Source: Planctomycetota bacterium
GTDB taxonomy: Bacteria > Planctomycetota > Planctomycetia > Pirellulales > UBA7805
Direction: 5' to 3'
Length of the DNA: 62,962 nucleotides
Assembly: GCA_003389215.1 (NCBI GenBank)
Contig: QQVP01000035.1
Coordinates: 1 to 62,962 of the forward strand
The translations under genes were made by a program, and so were the position numbers. The notes beneath the pieces were generated by a model. That model was not told the origin of the DNA and did not search any database. It worked only from the letters and a program-made list of their open reading frames with translations. This document shows positions 9,181 to 16,714 of the stretch, piece after piece (position 1 is the stretch's first letter; each line of letters opens with the position of its first letter).

Positions 9181-9519
9181 TTAGCGAGGCTGTCTCGGCG
9201 ACTCGCGTGCGTCTAGCTGCGGCGGAGGTGGGTCTGCAAGCGAAAGTGCGGGAATCGGTACCGCGTGGGGCATTATTGATGGCTGCGTGGTCAATGAGCC
9301 CTTCGCGGCGGCGTTGATGGCGGAAATGCCGGCCTCCCGCTGATCGGCCTGGTTCATTGGCTGCGCAGGGCTCAATAGTTCCCGGCGGAGCACCTTGATA
9401 TCGGCCGGAGCGGTGATGCCGACGCGAACCGCACGGCCACGTATCCCCAGGATCGTGACCGAGATATTGCATCCCGGCAGGACAATCTCTTCGCCAAGTT
9501 TTCGGGTAAGAACGAGCAT
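9181..9519 (-). CDS. csrA: CsrA-family RNA-binding regulator with a MITE-encoded tail
   Basis: Residues 1-47 are a full CsrA core (MLVLTRKLGEEIVLPG... GIRGRAVRVGITAPADIKVLRRE), the dimeric regulator that binds GGA motifs at ribosome binding sites. The start at 9519 has AGGAG 9 bases upstream. Typical CsrA has about 60-75 residues; this reading has 112. The change comes exactly at codon 48, where a 106-bp palindromic element begins (CTATTGAGC). The frame runs straight through the element, then 30 more residues to a stop. The core beta-strands survive, so it may still work. It is the first gene of the deiminase-pgsBCW operon (25-base gap), which makes it a likely regulator of that operon. Confidence 0.88.
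   Translation of the reverse strand: MLVLTRKLGEEIVLPGCNISVTILGIRGRAVRVGITAPADIKVLRRELLSPAQPMNQADQREAGISAINAAAKGSLTTQPSIMPHAVPIPALSLADPPPPQLDARESPRQPR
9273..9378 (-). mobile_element. MITE-like palindromic element, copy 1 (in csrA)
   Basis: A 106-bp segment with imperfect terminal inverted repeats of about 26 bases: the minus-strand end CTATTGAGCCCTGCGCAGCC pairs with the other end TTATTGATGGCTGCGTGGTC. It is about 90% identical to an inverted 106-bp copy at 11599-11704; both have exactly the same ends. No transposase gene is inside, so it must be moved in trans, if at all. No convincing target-site duplication was seen. It has replaced the natural end of csrA. Confidence 0.75.
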
Positions 9520-10550
9520 TCTTGATGGCTCCTGCTGGCGTCCGTGTGTTAAGTATTGTAGGTCGTCTCGTATGGCACCGGCGGTGCTTTGCGACGATCC
9601 GTTGCCCGTCGTAGCAAGCTGCGTGCCAGAGTGTATTGCCATCTACCCTCTGGCATCCATCCGCAGGAGGCCGCGCTCTCTGGATGGTCCACTCCAGCCA
9701 GCGTTTAGGCCGCGAGGTTGAAACAACACGACCGCAAACGTTAGGAGCTGGGCGGGTTCACGGCGCCCGTCGACATCCGCCCCCGATTGCAATGCGGCAT
9801 CAGATATTGCTCAGCCTGATCAACTTTCATCCACCGGCAGTGGTCCGTGTCGACCAGGTCTCGCGTAGGCGACCTCGATCGAGAAGCGGAAACGCCGAGC
9901 ATTTTCTGGGTCCCCTTTCAGTAGCGGTTCCGCCGCCTGGCCGGCAATTGCATTTGGCACAGGTTTTGCCATCAGTCGTTGCGGACGCACCTGGCGCCGC
10001 TCGCCTGTTCGAGCCGCGACCTGGTTCGTCCGGGACATTGAGGATAAGGAGTATGGCCCATGGGCAGCGATCGGTAACGGCTCGCCAGACGCAGCCTGAC
10101 AGCGAGGTTGGTTGGCTCCGTCGCGCCGGTAGCAACGTCACGCACACCGGCGAAACGGTCATTGCGGGACTGTCCAAAGAGGATCTCCCGATACATGGAC
10201 TTCAGCAACGAAATCCAGCAACACAAGGCGACGGCATACGCACGTGCGCGACGGAGTGACAACCGATCGGAAACCGACGGATTATCGAGCATTTGACGAA
10301 GACGAAGATCCTGCAAGCGACCCTTGCGCCAGAACGGGTCAAAACCGCTGACGGGCTTGTGGGTTGATGGAGCGATGAGCAAACACCAGCCGGACGCGCG
10401 CCACTGGGTGCGCGTGTCCGGAAGTGATCTGCCTTGGGGCCCAGACGGAGGTAGTGTGTCCTTGGCCTACCGTGAGACCCGCGGGCCCCGAGGCAACAAT
10501 TCAACAAGCAAGTGGCGCCAGCTGGAGGTATCAAGCGAATCGGATTGATG
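9520..10550. other. 1-kb region without a supported gene
   Basis: Upstream of csrA (minus) and of a small zinc-ribbon gene (plus). Every frame longer than 60 codons has a composition typical of shadow frames and none shows a familiar motif. The side next to csrA should hold the promoter of the csrA-pgs operon. It could also hide an untranslated leader or a small RNA, but I see no named structure. Decayed coding DNA is the other possibility. Confidence 0.4.
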
Positions 10551-10727
10551 ATGGCGGACTTCGCCTGCAAGAATTGCGGTCTTGAGCTGCCACTGCGGAA
10601 TGCGGGGGATCGGAAGGACGTGCCGAAATGGCAGTGCATGGGCTGTGAGAAGACGTATCGAGCGTATTTCGACCTCAAGTCGAAGAAGTCGATTTGGAAA
10701 AACGTGCGACCGGCATTGTCCGGCTAG
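10551..10727 (+). CDS. Small zinc-ribbon protein
   Basis: A 58-residue protein with one zinc ribbon of two CxxC pairs (CKNCGLELPLRN... WQCMGCEKTYRAYFD). It has a lysine-rich tail. Two ATGs stand in tandem (10548 and 10551); the second gives MADFACKNC. GGAGG lies about 20 bases upstream, rather far for a ribosome binding site. It probably binds nucleic acid or a protein; there is no known family name that I can assign. It is followed after 158 bases by the FHA gene on the same strand. Confidence 0.6.
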   Translation: MADFACKNCGLELPLRNAGDRKDVPKWQCMGCEKTYRAYFDLKSKKSIWKNVRPALSG

Positions 10728-10885
10728 TCCAAGAGTAGCGGTTGTCCCCTATCGGCTTGCTTTCGCAGATGTCGACAACAGGTGCGGCGGGCGGAGGCCC
10801 CTCGCGAGACATGAGTGTTAATCTCACCAGGTGACGGAAACGATGGTGATCGATTTCGAGATATTGGATACAGAAGGCCGGAGTC

Positions 10886-11320
10886 ATGATCCAGGCGATA
10901 CCGCTGGTCGACCGGAGCGAGAAGCAGAACGTCAATATGCCTCGCATTGCATTACGAGAACTCATCTCCCTCGACGGTGAGGTCGATACAGTTGTCACGA
11001 CACTTGACTACTTCATCGGTCGAGCAGCCGACTGCGATTATGTCGTTAACTGCACCTTTGCCAGCCGTCACCATTGCGTACTGAAGACCGATGGCGACCG
11101 TGTTGTCGTTCGCGACTTGGGAAGTCGGAACGGGACTTTCGTAAATCGGGCGCGCGTCGACGGCGAAACCGAATTGCACAGCGGCGATACGCTCGTTGTG
11201 GGATTGCAAGTTTACGAGATTCAGATCGGAACTCCTTCCACGACTTGCGATGGCACCACCGTGCCGCCGCTGGAGCAACCACGCGGCCTTCATGCGGTGG
11301 GCGCGCTTCACGGCGAGTAA
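10886..11320 (+). CDS. FHA-domain protein
   Basis: A 144-residue forkhead-associated domain, which binds phosphothreonine peptides. The domain spans about residues 20-115. The conserved FIGRAADCDYVV, the SRHH motif and GSRNGTFVN loop are all present. Start at 10886 has GGAG 5 bases ahead; Met18 (10937) is an alternative that would begin directly with the domain. The short C-terminal tail is unstructured. It would read phosphorylation by Ser/Thr kinases such as the one at 24278. Its 3' end overlaps by 13 bases with the convergent small gene. Confidence 0.88.
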   Translation: MIQAIPLVDRSEKQNVNMPRIALRELISLDGEVDTVVTTLDYFIGRAADCDYVVNCTFASRHHCVLKTDGDRVVVRDLGSRNGTFVNRARVDGETELHSGDTLVVGLQVYEIQIGTPSTTCDGTTVPPLEQPRGLHAVGALHGE

Positions 11321-11511
11321 CCGTGAAACTCGTCGAAAGTGTCTGCACGGACGACCTGTTTGGTTTCCGGGCTCATGACCACGCCGACAAGGTGCGTGGT
11401 CTTGTCCGCTTCTTCGACCAACGCCCACAGCAACACAGGGATCGGGGCGCCGCCGCGATAGAGGGCGTTGAGTGGTTGTTGTCCAGTTGCAATTTGGAGG
11501 ATACGTGACAT
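11308..11511 (-). CDS. Small conserved-looking hypothetical protein
   Basis: A 67-residue protein, MSRILQIATGQQPLNALYRG..., with a likely beta/alpha make-up and no membrane segment. AGGAG lies 10 bases before the ATG at 11511, which supports this start over an upstream one at 11589. I do not recognise the family. Codon use looks coding and the sequence is not arginine-rich as shadow frames here are. It is convergent with the FHA gene and divergent from the hemerythrin-like gene, with MITE copy 2 in between. Confidence 0.5.
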   Translation of the reverse strand: MSRILQIATGQQPLNALYRGGAPIPVLLWALVEEADKTTHLVGVVMSPETKQVVRADTFDEFHGYSP

Positions 11512-11598
11512 CGTCCATGTACTCCTGTGACGTGATGCAGGGATGGAAGGCTCCGTAGGGTAAAGAGTGTGCTCGTAGGCCGAAGACATATAACGCTG

Positions 11599-11704
11599 CT
11601 ATTGAGCCCTGCGCAGCCAATGAACCAGGCCGACCAGCGGGAGGCCGGCATTTTAGCCATCACCGCCGCCGCGAAGGGCTCATTAACAACGCAGCCATCA
11701 ATAG
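11599..11704 (+). mobile_element. MITE-like palindromic element, copy 2
   Basis: A 106-bp inverted copy of the element in csrA, bounded by CTATTGA and TCAATAG. Its left end CTATTGAGCCCTGCGCAGCC and the complement of its right end CTATTGATGGCTGCGTTGTT form the imperfect terminal repeat. It ends 12 bases before the start codon of the gene at 11717, so it may supply or disrupt that gene's promoter. No target duplication was recognised. Confidence 0.75.
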
Positions 11705-11716
11705 TCTTGTCGAACG

Positions 11717-12202
11717 ATGAATCAGAACCGTCGCGCGGACATGTCGAATGAGGGCGCCAGCGAAGCCCGTCGCCACGTAACCGACTTGGTTGCCCTTATC
11801 AACGATCAACTGGAGGCACTCGCAGATGATCGGACGGACGCATCGGTAGGAACCACCGTTGAACTGGCAAACGTTATCGTCGGTGAGCTGACCCAACTTC
11901 GGCAATTGTTGAAAGACCAATTCGAAGCGGAAGAGAGGGCCGGTTACTGGGCGGACGTACTCGCCAACACTCCGGAGCTCGCCGAAGAGACCAATGACGT
12001 TCACCGTGAGCACGCCAAAGTTCGCGAAACACTCGAAGGGATCCTGGAACTCGTGACACCGGTTGCCTCACACAGCTTTAGGGAGTGGCAGGAGATTGAC
12101 AAGAAGTTCCTCCAATTCGCCTGGATGCTGGCGAGTCACGAGTCGCACAAGAATCGGTTGATCCAGCGGGCGTTCTGTGACGACGTGGGAACGATCGATT
12201 GA
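11717..12202 (+). CDS. All-helical, hemerythrin-like protein
   Basis: A 161-residue protein that reads as four helices. The pattern LLKDQFEAEERAG, then VHREHAKVRETLEGIL, then WMLASHESHKNRLIQRAF resembles the HxxxE / H-E spacing of bacterial hemerythrin (HHE) domains. Those domains bind a di-iron centre for oxygen or NO sensing. Not all usual His ligands are visible (the first helix has Gln where His is expected), so iron binding is uncertain. No Shine-Dalgarno is seen before either ATG (11717 or 11741). It lies 53 bases ahead of the Usp gene on the same strand, a pairing that fits a stress-response unit. Confidence 0.55.
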   Translation: MNQNRRADMSNEGASEARRHVTDLVALINDQLEALADDRTDASVGTTVELANVIVGELTQLRQLLKDQFEAEERAGYWADVLANTPELAEETNDVHREHAKVRETLEGILELVTPVASHSFREWQEIDKKFLQFAWMLASHESHKNRLIQRAFCDDVGTID

Positions 12203-12254
12203 TTGTGGTGACATGTTGTGGATCGCGGCATTCACCGCGGAGGAGGAGTCGGTC

Positions 12255-13232
12255 ATGGAACGATTCAAGAAAATTCTCGTTTACGTCGAAACAGGCCCGG
12301 ACTGCGAACGGCTCGTCGAGCGGGCGTGTCGCCTGGCGAAGTTGCATGACGCCGAGTTGACGTTGGTTCACGTCATCGAAAACCTGCCACAACCGCTGGT
12401 TGTGGAACTCGAAGCGGCGATGAAGCTGACTCGAAAGCCAGCCGTCGATCTGCAACGGGTGTTTATCGAGGACGCGCAGCGAGACTTGGACAAATGGGTG
12501 GAGGCTTTGCATGGTGAGGGAGTCGCCGCCTCCGGCAAGCTGCTACGTGGTCGACCCTACGTCGAGATAGGTCACGAGGTGATCACGGGAGGCCACCAGT
12601 TGCTCATGAAGGTCGGATCGAGCAACGAAGAAGACCAACTGTTCTTCGGACCGGCCGATATGCGGCTGCTGCGCCAAAACCCGTGTCCGGTGTGGATTAT
12701 CAGGCCAAGAGGAAAAAGAACGATCAGCACGATCGTTGCGGCCATCGACGCTTTGCCCAGCACCACGACGGGCAGCGCATTGAACAAGCGAATTCTGGGG
12801 CTGGCGACGAGCCTTGCCTCCTCCGAAGCAGCGGAGCTACATGTCGTCAGCGCCTGGTCGCTCTACAAGGAGTCACGCCTGAGAGCCCGATTGCCGGCAT
12901 CGGTCGTCGCCCAACTTGGTGAGGTGACGATCGCGAATACAAAACTCGGGCTGTCGCGATTCATAGGATCGGCGGATGCCCCGATCGCAGACGACCATGT
13001 TCACTTGCGGCGTGGCCATGCGGCCAGAGTCATCGTCGATGGTGTCGAAGAGTTTGCCGCCGACCTGCTGATCCTAGGCACTTTGACGCATACCGGCATC
13101 CCGGCTTTTCAAATGGGGAATACGGCCGACGCGGTGCTGCGGCAAGTCACCTGCTCCGTCCTGGCAGTCAAACCGTCGGACTACGTTCCGCCACTCCTTC
13201 GTTTCCGTGAAATGGGATTGCTTGACGCCTGA
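12255..13232 (+). CDS. Tandem universal stress protein (UspA family)
   Basis: A 325-residue protein with two Usp domains: about 1-145 (FKKILVYVETGPDCERLVERA... LTLVHVIENLP) and about 150-320 (ISTIVAAIDALP... DLLILGTLTHTGIPAFQMGN). The second domain keeps a loose version of the ATP-binding glycine stretch; the first does not. The start at 12255 is fixed by AGGAGGAG 6 bases upstream. Tandem Usp proteins are cytoplasmic dimers used under starvation or low oxygen. It sits in one run with the hemerythrin-like gene and a zinc-ribbon gene 26 bases downstream. Confidence 0.88.
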   Translation: MERFKKILVYVETGPDCERLVERACRLAKLHDAELTLVHVIENLPQPLVVELEAAMKLTRKPAVDLQRVFIEDAQRDLDKWVEALHGEGVAASGKLLRGRPYVEIGHEVITGGHQLLMKVGSSNEEDQLFFGPADMRLLRQNPCPVWIIRPRGKRTISTIVAAIDALPSTTTGSALNKRILGLATSLASSEAAELHVVSAWSLYKESRLRARLPASVVAQLGEVTIANTKLGLSRFIGSADAPIADDHVHLRRGHAARVIVDGVEEFAADLLILGTLTHTGIPAFQMGNTADAVLRQVTCSVLAVKPSDYVPPLLRFREMGLLDA

Positions 13233-13258
13233 GCAACGTGTTTCGGGAGGATCGTCGG

Positions 13259-13498
13259 ATGCCGAAGGCACCCATCGTCGTGGATTTCCGACACCTTCGC
13301 TGCGGCCGGTGCAAGGTCGCGCTCATCGACGCGCTCGCGGGGGTTTGTCCCATTTGTGGAGCCGAGTTCGATGGCATTCTGTCCAACCACATCGGATTGG
13401 CCGAACAGCTCCACGAGCGGCGGAATGGGGCGGGGGTTCGACAAGTCTCGTCAGACCGACTTGACACGGCGGCCGATCGGTCGTTCTCAAAACCCTAA
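13259..13498 (+). CDS. Small zinc-ribbon protein
   Basis: A 79-residue protein. A beta-rich zinc ribbon of CGRC and CPIC pairs occupies about residues 15-40, then a charged tail. GGGAGG 8 bases ahead of the ATG at 13259 supports this start rather than the ATG 7 codons upstream. It follows the Usp gene by 26 bases and is probably cotranscribed with it. No specific family was recognised. Confidence 0.6.
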   Translation: MPKAPIVVDFRHLRCGRCKVALIDALAGVCPICGAEFDGILSNHIGLAEQLHERRNGAGVRQVSSDRLDTAADRSFSKP

Positions 13499-13549
13499 CT
13501 TCACTTCTTTACCATGATCGTACCATTGCGAGAAACACTGCAGCCCGTT

Positions 13550-13585
13550 GATGTCCAGGGATTGCCTGACGATGTCCAGGGATTG
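13550..13585 (+). repeat. 15-bp direct repeat upstream of the hybrid kinase
   Basis: GATGTCCAGGGATTG occurs at 13550-13564 and again at 13571-13585, a 21-base period, i.e. two helical turns. It lies 85-120 bases before the chosen kinase start, so it could be a pair of regulator sites. Alternatively it is coding (frame-keeping repeat DVQGL) if the kinase starts at 13514. Confidence 0.5.
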
Positions 13586-13669
13586 ACCGTCTCTCGTGGC
13601 CACGATCCAATCGAGTGTGAGGCCCGAGAGCCTGCGAGAGGCACGAGAGTCAACCAACGGAACCGTCCC

Positions 13670-16600
13670 ATGGGTCTTCCCGTTGCGGAATTTGCAGTTC
13701 AAACGGAGCGCGATGTCGCGCGTCTGGCAAGTCGCGCTCGACTGCTCGGCTCGCTCGCGGGCCTCGCGTCGAAGAAGCGAGACGCGTTCGGTCAGGCCGT
13801 TGAATTGACTGCCAGGGACGTGCTTGGCTACACCGGCCATGCCAGCGTCCAGTTTGGAGTCTCGGGGCAAGACGGCCCGCAAATGATCGAGGCCGTTCTT
13901 CGTGACCGCAGTTCCGGAGAGGATAACCTACGCGAGTTCGAGCAAAACACGGTTCGCGAGAAGCAAAACCTCCATACGCGGATCGCTACGGAGAGCGTTG
14001 ATGAGTTCCAGATTTACGCCGATCCGGAGAATCGAAGCGTCATACGAATAGCACAGCAGCTACCCTCGGACGCGATTCCGATGACCGAGGTTGTCGTCTC
14101 AGAGTGGTCTACGGCGCTCGCCGCAGGTTCGGCCGCCAGCGCGCTGGCCGCTAGCCAGAAACAGATTCGCGAACTAGCCGAGAAGTTGTCGGAAGTCGAA
14201 GGTCGAGGTCTGGACCTGGAACGGGAGTTGGCGGAAATTCGCTCGCTCAATGAAACGCTTGAACTGCTGGCGCTCGTGGCCAGCAAGATCGACAACGCCG
14301 TTCTTGTTGCCGACGCCGACGGATCGATCGAATGGGTCAACGACGGATTTGTGCGGCTGACCGGGTACGACTTGTCCGAGGTTGCCGGGAAACGGCTTTT
14401 TGACATTCTTGGCGGTCCGCAGGCGGATCCGGCGGCCGCACAGGAGCTTCAAACCGCCATCCGGTCCGGACGCGGCCTGAACCAGGAAGTGTTGCAATAC
14501 CGGAAGGACGGCAAGAGCTACTGGGCATCGCTCAGCATCACCCCAGTTTTTGGTGAGGATGCGCGTACGACTCGATGGATCGCCCTGGCCGCTGACATTA
14601 CCAAGAAGCGTCAAGCGCAAGACGCTCTAGAAAACGCGAAACAATCCGCCGAGGCGGCCAGCCAGGCGAAGAGCGATTTTCTGGCCAACATGAGTCACGA
14701 GATTCGGACCCCGATGAATGCCATTATCGGGATGACGGAGCTGGCACTCGATACGAACCTAACAAACGACCAGAGGGAGTACCTCGGCACCGTCAAAGAT
14801 TCGGCGGAGTCGCTGATGCAGCTCCTCAACGACATACTCGATCTATCGAAAATCGAGGCGGGCAGACTTGACATAGACCAGGTCGCTTTCAGCCTGCCGC
14901 AGCTCATCCAAGACCTGACGCGACCTCTTGCACACCGCGCCGGTCAAAAAGGCGTGGAATTTACTTGGCACGTATATCCTGACGTACCCGAGTTGCTCGT
15001 GGGCGACCCCGTTCGTCTTCGTCAGGTCATGCTGAATCTCATCGACAACGCCATCCGTTTCACCGCGGAGGGTGGCATCGCGCTGAGCGTCGAGTCGCAG
15101 TGGCAAACCGAGAAGGCGGTCAGCTTGCATTTTCGTGTTCAGGACACGGGGATTGGAATTGCGACTGACAAACTACAGAAAATCTTCGACGCGTTTACTC
15201 AGGCAGATACATCGACGACGCGGAAGTACGGAGGCACGGGTCTTGGGTTGGCGATCTCTTCACAACTCGTCGAGCTGATGGGCGGTCGCATCTGGGCGCA
15301 AAGCGAGGTTGACCAAGGCAGCACGTTTCACGTCACTCTGCCGTTCCTGCTTGCAGAGGCCGAGGTGTCTGGGCTGCCGGATCCTGGCGAGCTGCTATTG
15401 GCGGAGAAGCGCGTGCTGATCGTAGATGACTGTGACGCCGATCGTCAGTTTCTCGTCGATCAGCTCGAGCTGATGGGAATGCAACCGACCGCCTGCGATT
15501 CTGGAAGAGCGGCGCTGGCGACGATCGAAGGGAACCGTGGTTCCGCTCCCTTTTCAATTGTTCTCTTGGACGCTTCCATGCCGGCGTGGAACGGATTTGA
15601 CGTGGCTCGTCGAATTCTTGAGAGGTCCTCCAACCACAGCACGATAATCATGTTGCTCACGCCGGAGTCGCTGGAGCGAGACACTGCCCGCTGTCGGGAA
15701 CTTGGCCTTTCGACCTATCTGATTAAGCCGATCTCGCCCAATGAACTGAAAGATGCGTTGCTTCTCGAGCTCCGTCCGCCGCCCGCTAGCGCCGTCGAAG
15801 GCCAGGAAGACCAACAGGATACTAGGCTTTGTATCAACAGGGAGGGCGAGCCTCCCGGCGAGCCGAGAGCCACGAATGATTCTGCGGCTCAGCAGTCGCT
15901 TCGCCCCCCCGACGGACGTTCGGAAACGCGTTTTGAAACAAAGCCGCGGCCATTTCGCCCACTGAAAGTCGTCGTCGCCGACGATCATGCGGCGAACCGC
16001 ACGCTGGCATCGCGACTGCTTGAGAAGCGAGGCCATGTCCCCATCGAAGTCACCAGCGGCCTTGAGGTGCTCTCCCAGCTGAAACGAGAACGAGTCGACG
16101 CGATTCTTCTTGACGTGCAAATGCCGGATATGGACGGGCTGGAAACGGCGGCCGCGATCCGCAAGCAAGAAGAGGGCACCGGCGACCACGTACCCATCAT
16201 CGCCGTGACGGCCCATGCAATGAAAGGTGACGAAGAGAAGTGCCGTGCCGCCGGCATGGACGGCTACATCGCCAAACCGCTCGGAGCACAGAAACTGTAT
16301 GCCCTCTTGGAATCGTTGGCCGCGGGCGCCGACTGTTCCGAACTGAACTCGACCGCAACCCGAGAGACCGTGCCACGGGTAAACTTCGAGACGGCACTGG
16401 CACGGCTCGAAGGTGACGTCGAGATTCTCAAAGAACAGATGGCCTACTACCTCGAGGATTCACCTCGTCTGATGGCCAGCATTCGGAGTGCGATGCAACG
16501 TCGAGATTCCCGGCAACTGGCTTTCGCCGCGCACCGGTTAAAGGGCTTGGCCAGCAGCTTTGATGCGAGTGCCGTCGTGATGCTCGCGAGCCAGCTCAAA

Positions 16601-16714
16601 CATAAGAGCGACACGGGTGACTTCAGCGGCAGCACGGTCTCCTTGAGCAACCGTCTCGGAGAAGAGCTCGACCACGTGAGCGACGCGGTGCGGCAGTTCT
16701 TGGCGGCAAACTAG
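13670..16714 (+). CDS. Hybrid sensor histidine kinase (RsbT-like, PAS, HisKA, HATPase, REC, REC, Hpt)
   Basis: A 1014-residue cytoplasmic phosphorelay kinase. Residues 1-120 resemble an RsbT/RsbW-type ATPase domain, but the N-box Asn is Asp (ELTARDVLGY). A coiled stretch leads to a PAS domain (about 200-320). HisKA has His343 in MSHEIRTPMNAIIG, followed by HATPase motifs (NLIDNAIRF, DTGIGI, GGTGLGL). REC1 has Asp634 (LLDASMP), REC2 Asp815 (LLDVQMPDMDG), and the Hpt domain His955 (AHRLKG). No membrane segment. Start at 13670 precedes the first conserved domain; the frame is open to 13514. Its stop overlaps the convergent NtrC-type gene's stop in the tetranucleotide CTAG, suggesting they act as a pair. 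Confidence 0.92.
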   Translation: MGLPVAEFAVQTERDVARLASRARLLGSLAGLASKKRDAFGQAVELTARDVLGYTGHASVQFGVSGQDGPQMIEAVLRDRSSGEDNLREFEQNTVREKQNLHTRIATESVDEFQIYADPENRSVIRIAQQLPSDAIPMTEVVVSEWSTALAAGSAASALAASQKQIRELAEKLSEVEGRGLDLERELAEIRSLNETLELLALVASKIDNAVLVADADGSIEWVNDGFVRLTGYDLSEVAGKRLFDILGGPQADPAAAQELQTAIRSGRGLNQEVLQYRKDGKSYWASLSITPVFGEDARTTRWIALAADITKKRQAQDALENAKQSAEAASQAKSDFLANMSHEIRTPMNAIIGMTELALDTNLTNDQREYLGTVKDSAESLMQLLNDILDLSKIEAGRLDIDQVAFSLPQLIQDLTRPLAHRAGQKGVEFTWHVYPDVPELLVGDPVRLRQVMLNLIDNAIRFTAEGGIALSVESQWQTEKAVSLHFRVQDTGIGIATDKLQKIFDAFTQADTSTTRKYGGTGLGLAISSQLVELMGGRIWAQSEVDQGSTFHVTLPFLLAEAEVSGLPDPGELLLAEKRVLIVDDCDADRQFLVDQLELMGMQPTACDSGRAALATIEGNRGSAPFSIVLLDASMPAWNGFDVARRILERSSNHSTIIMLLTPESLERDTARCRELGLSTYLIKPISPNELKDALLLELRPPPASAVEGQEDQQDTRLCINREGEPPGEPRATNDSAAQQSLRPPDGRSETRFETKPRPFRPLKVVVADDHAANRTLASRLLEKRGHVPIEVTSGLEVLSQLKRERVDAILLDVQMPDMDGLETAAAIRKQEEGTGDHVPIIAVTAHAMKGDEEKCRAAGMDGYIAKPLGAQKLYALLESLAAGADCSELNSTATRETVPRVNFETALARLEGDVEILKEQMAYYLEDSPRLMASIRSAMQRRDSRQLAFAAHRLKGLASSFDASAVVMLASQLKHKSDTGDFSGSTVSLSNRLGEELDHVSDAVRQFLAAN
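15840..15856 (+). repeat. REP-like hairpin inside the kinase linker
   Basis: GGGAGG-GCGAG-CCTCCC forms a perfect 6-bp stem and is followed by GGCGAGCC. In frame it encodes REGEPPGEPR between the two receiver domains. Planctomycete proteins carry this 'REGE-P-EP' peptide in many unrelated linkers, which fits an in-frame REP-like insertion. Confidence 0.6.

Noticed and set aside
9636..10259. Plus-strand open frame of 207 codons
   Set aside because: Arginine/proline-rich composition, no motif and no ribosome site.
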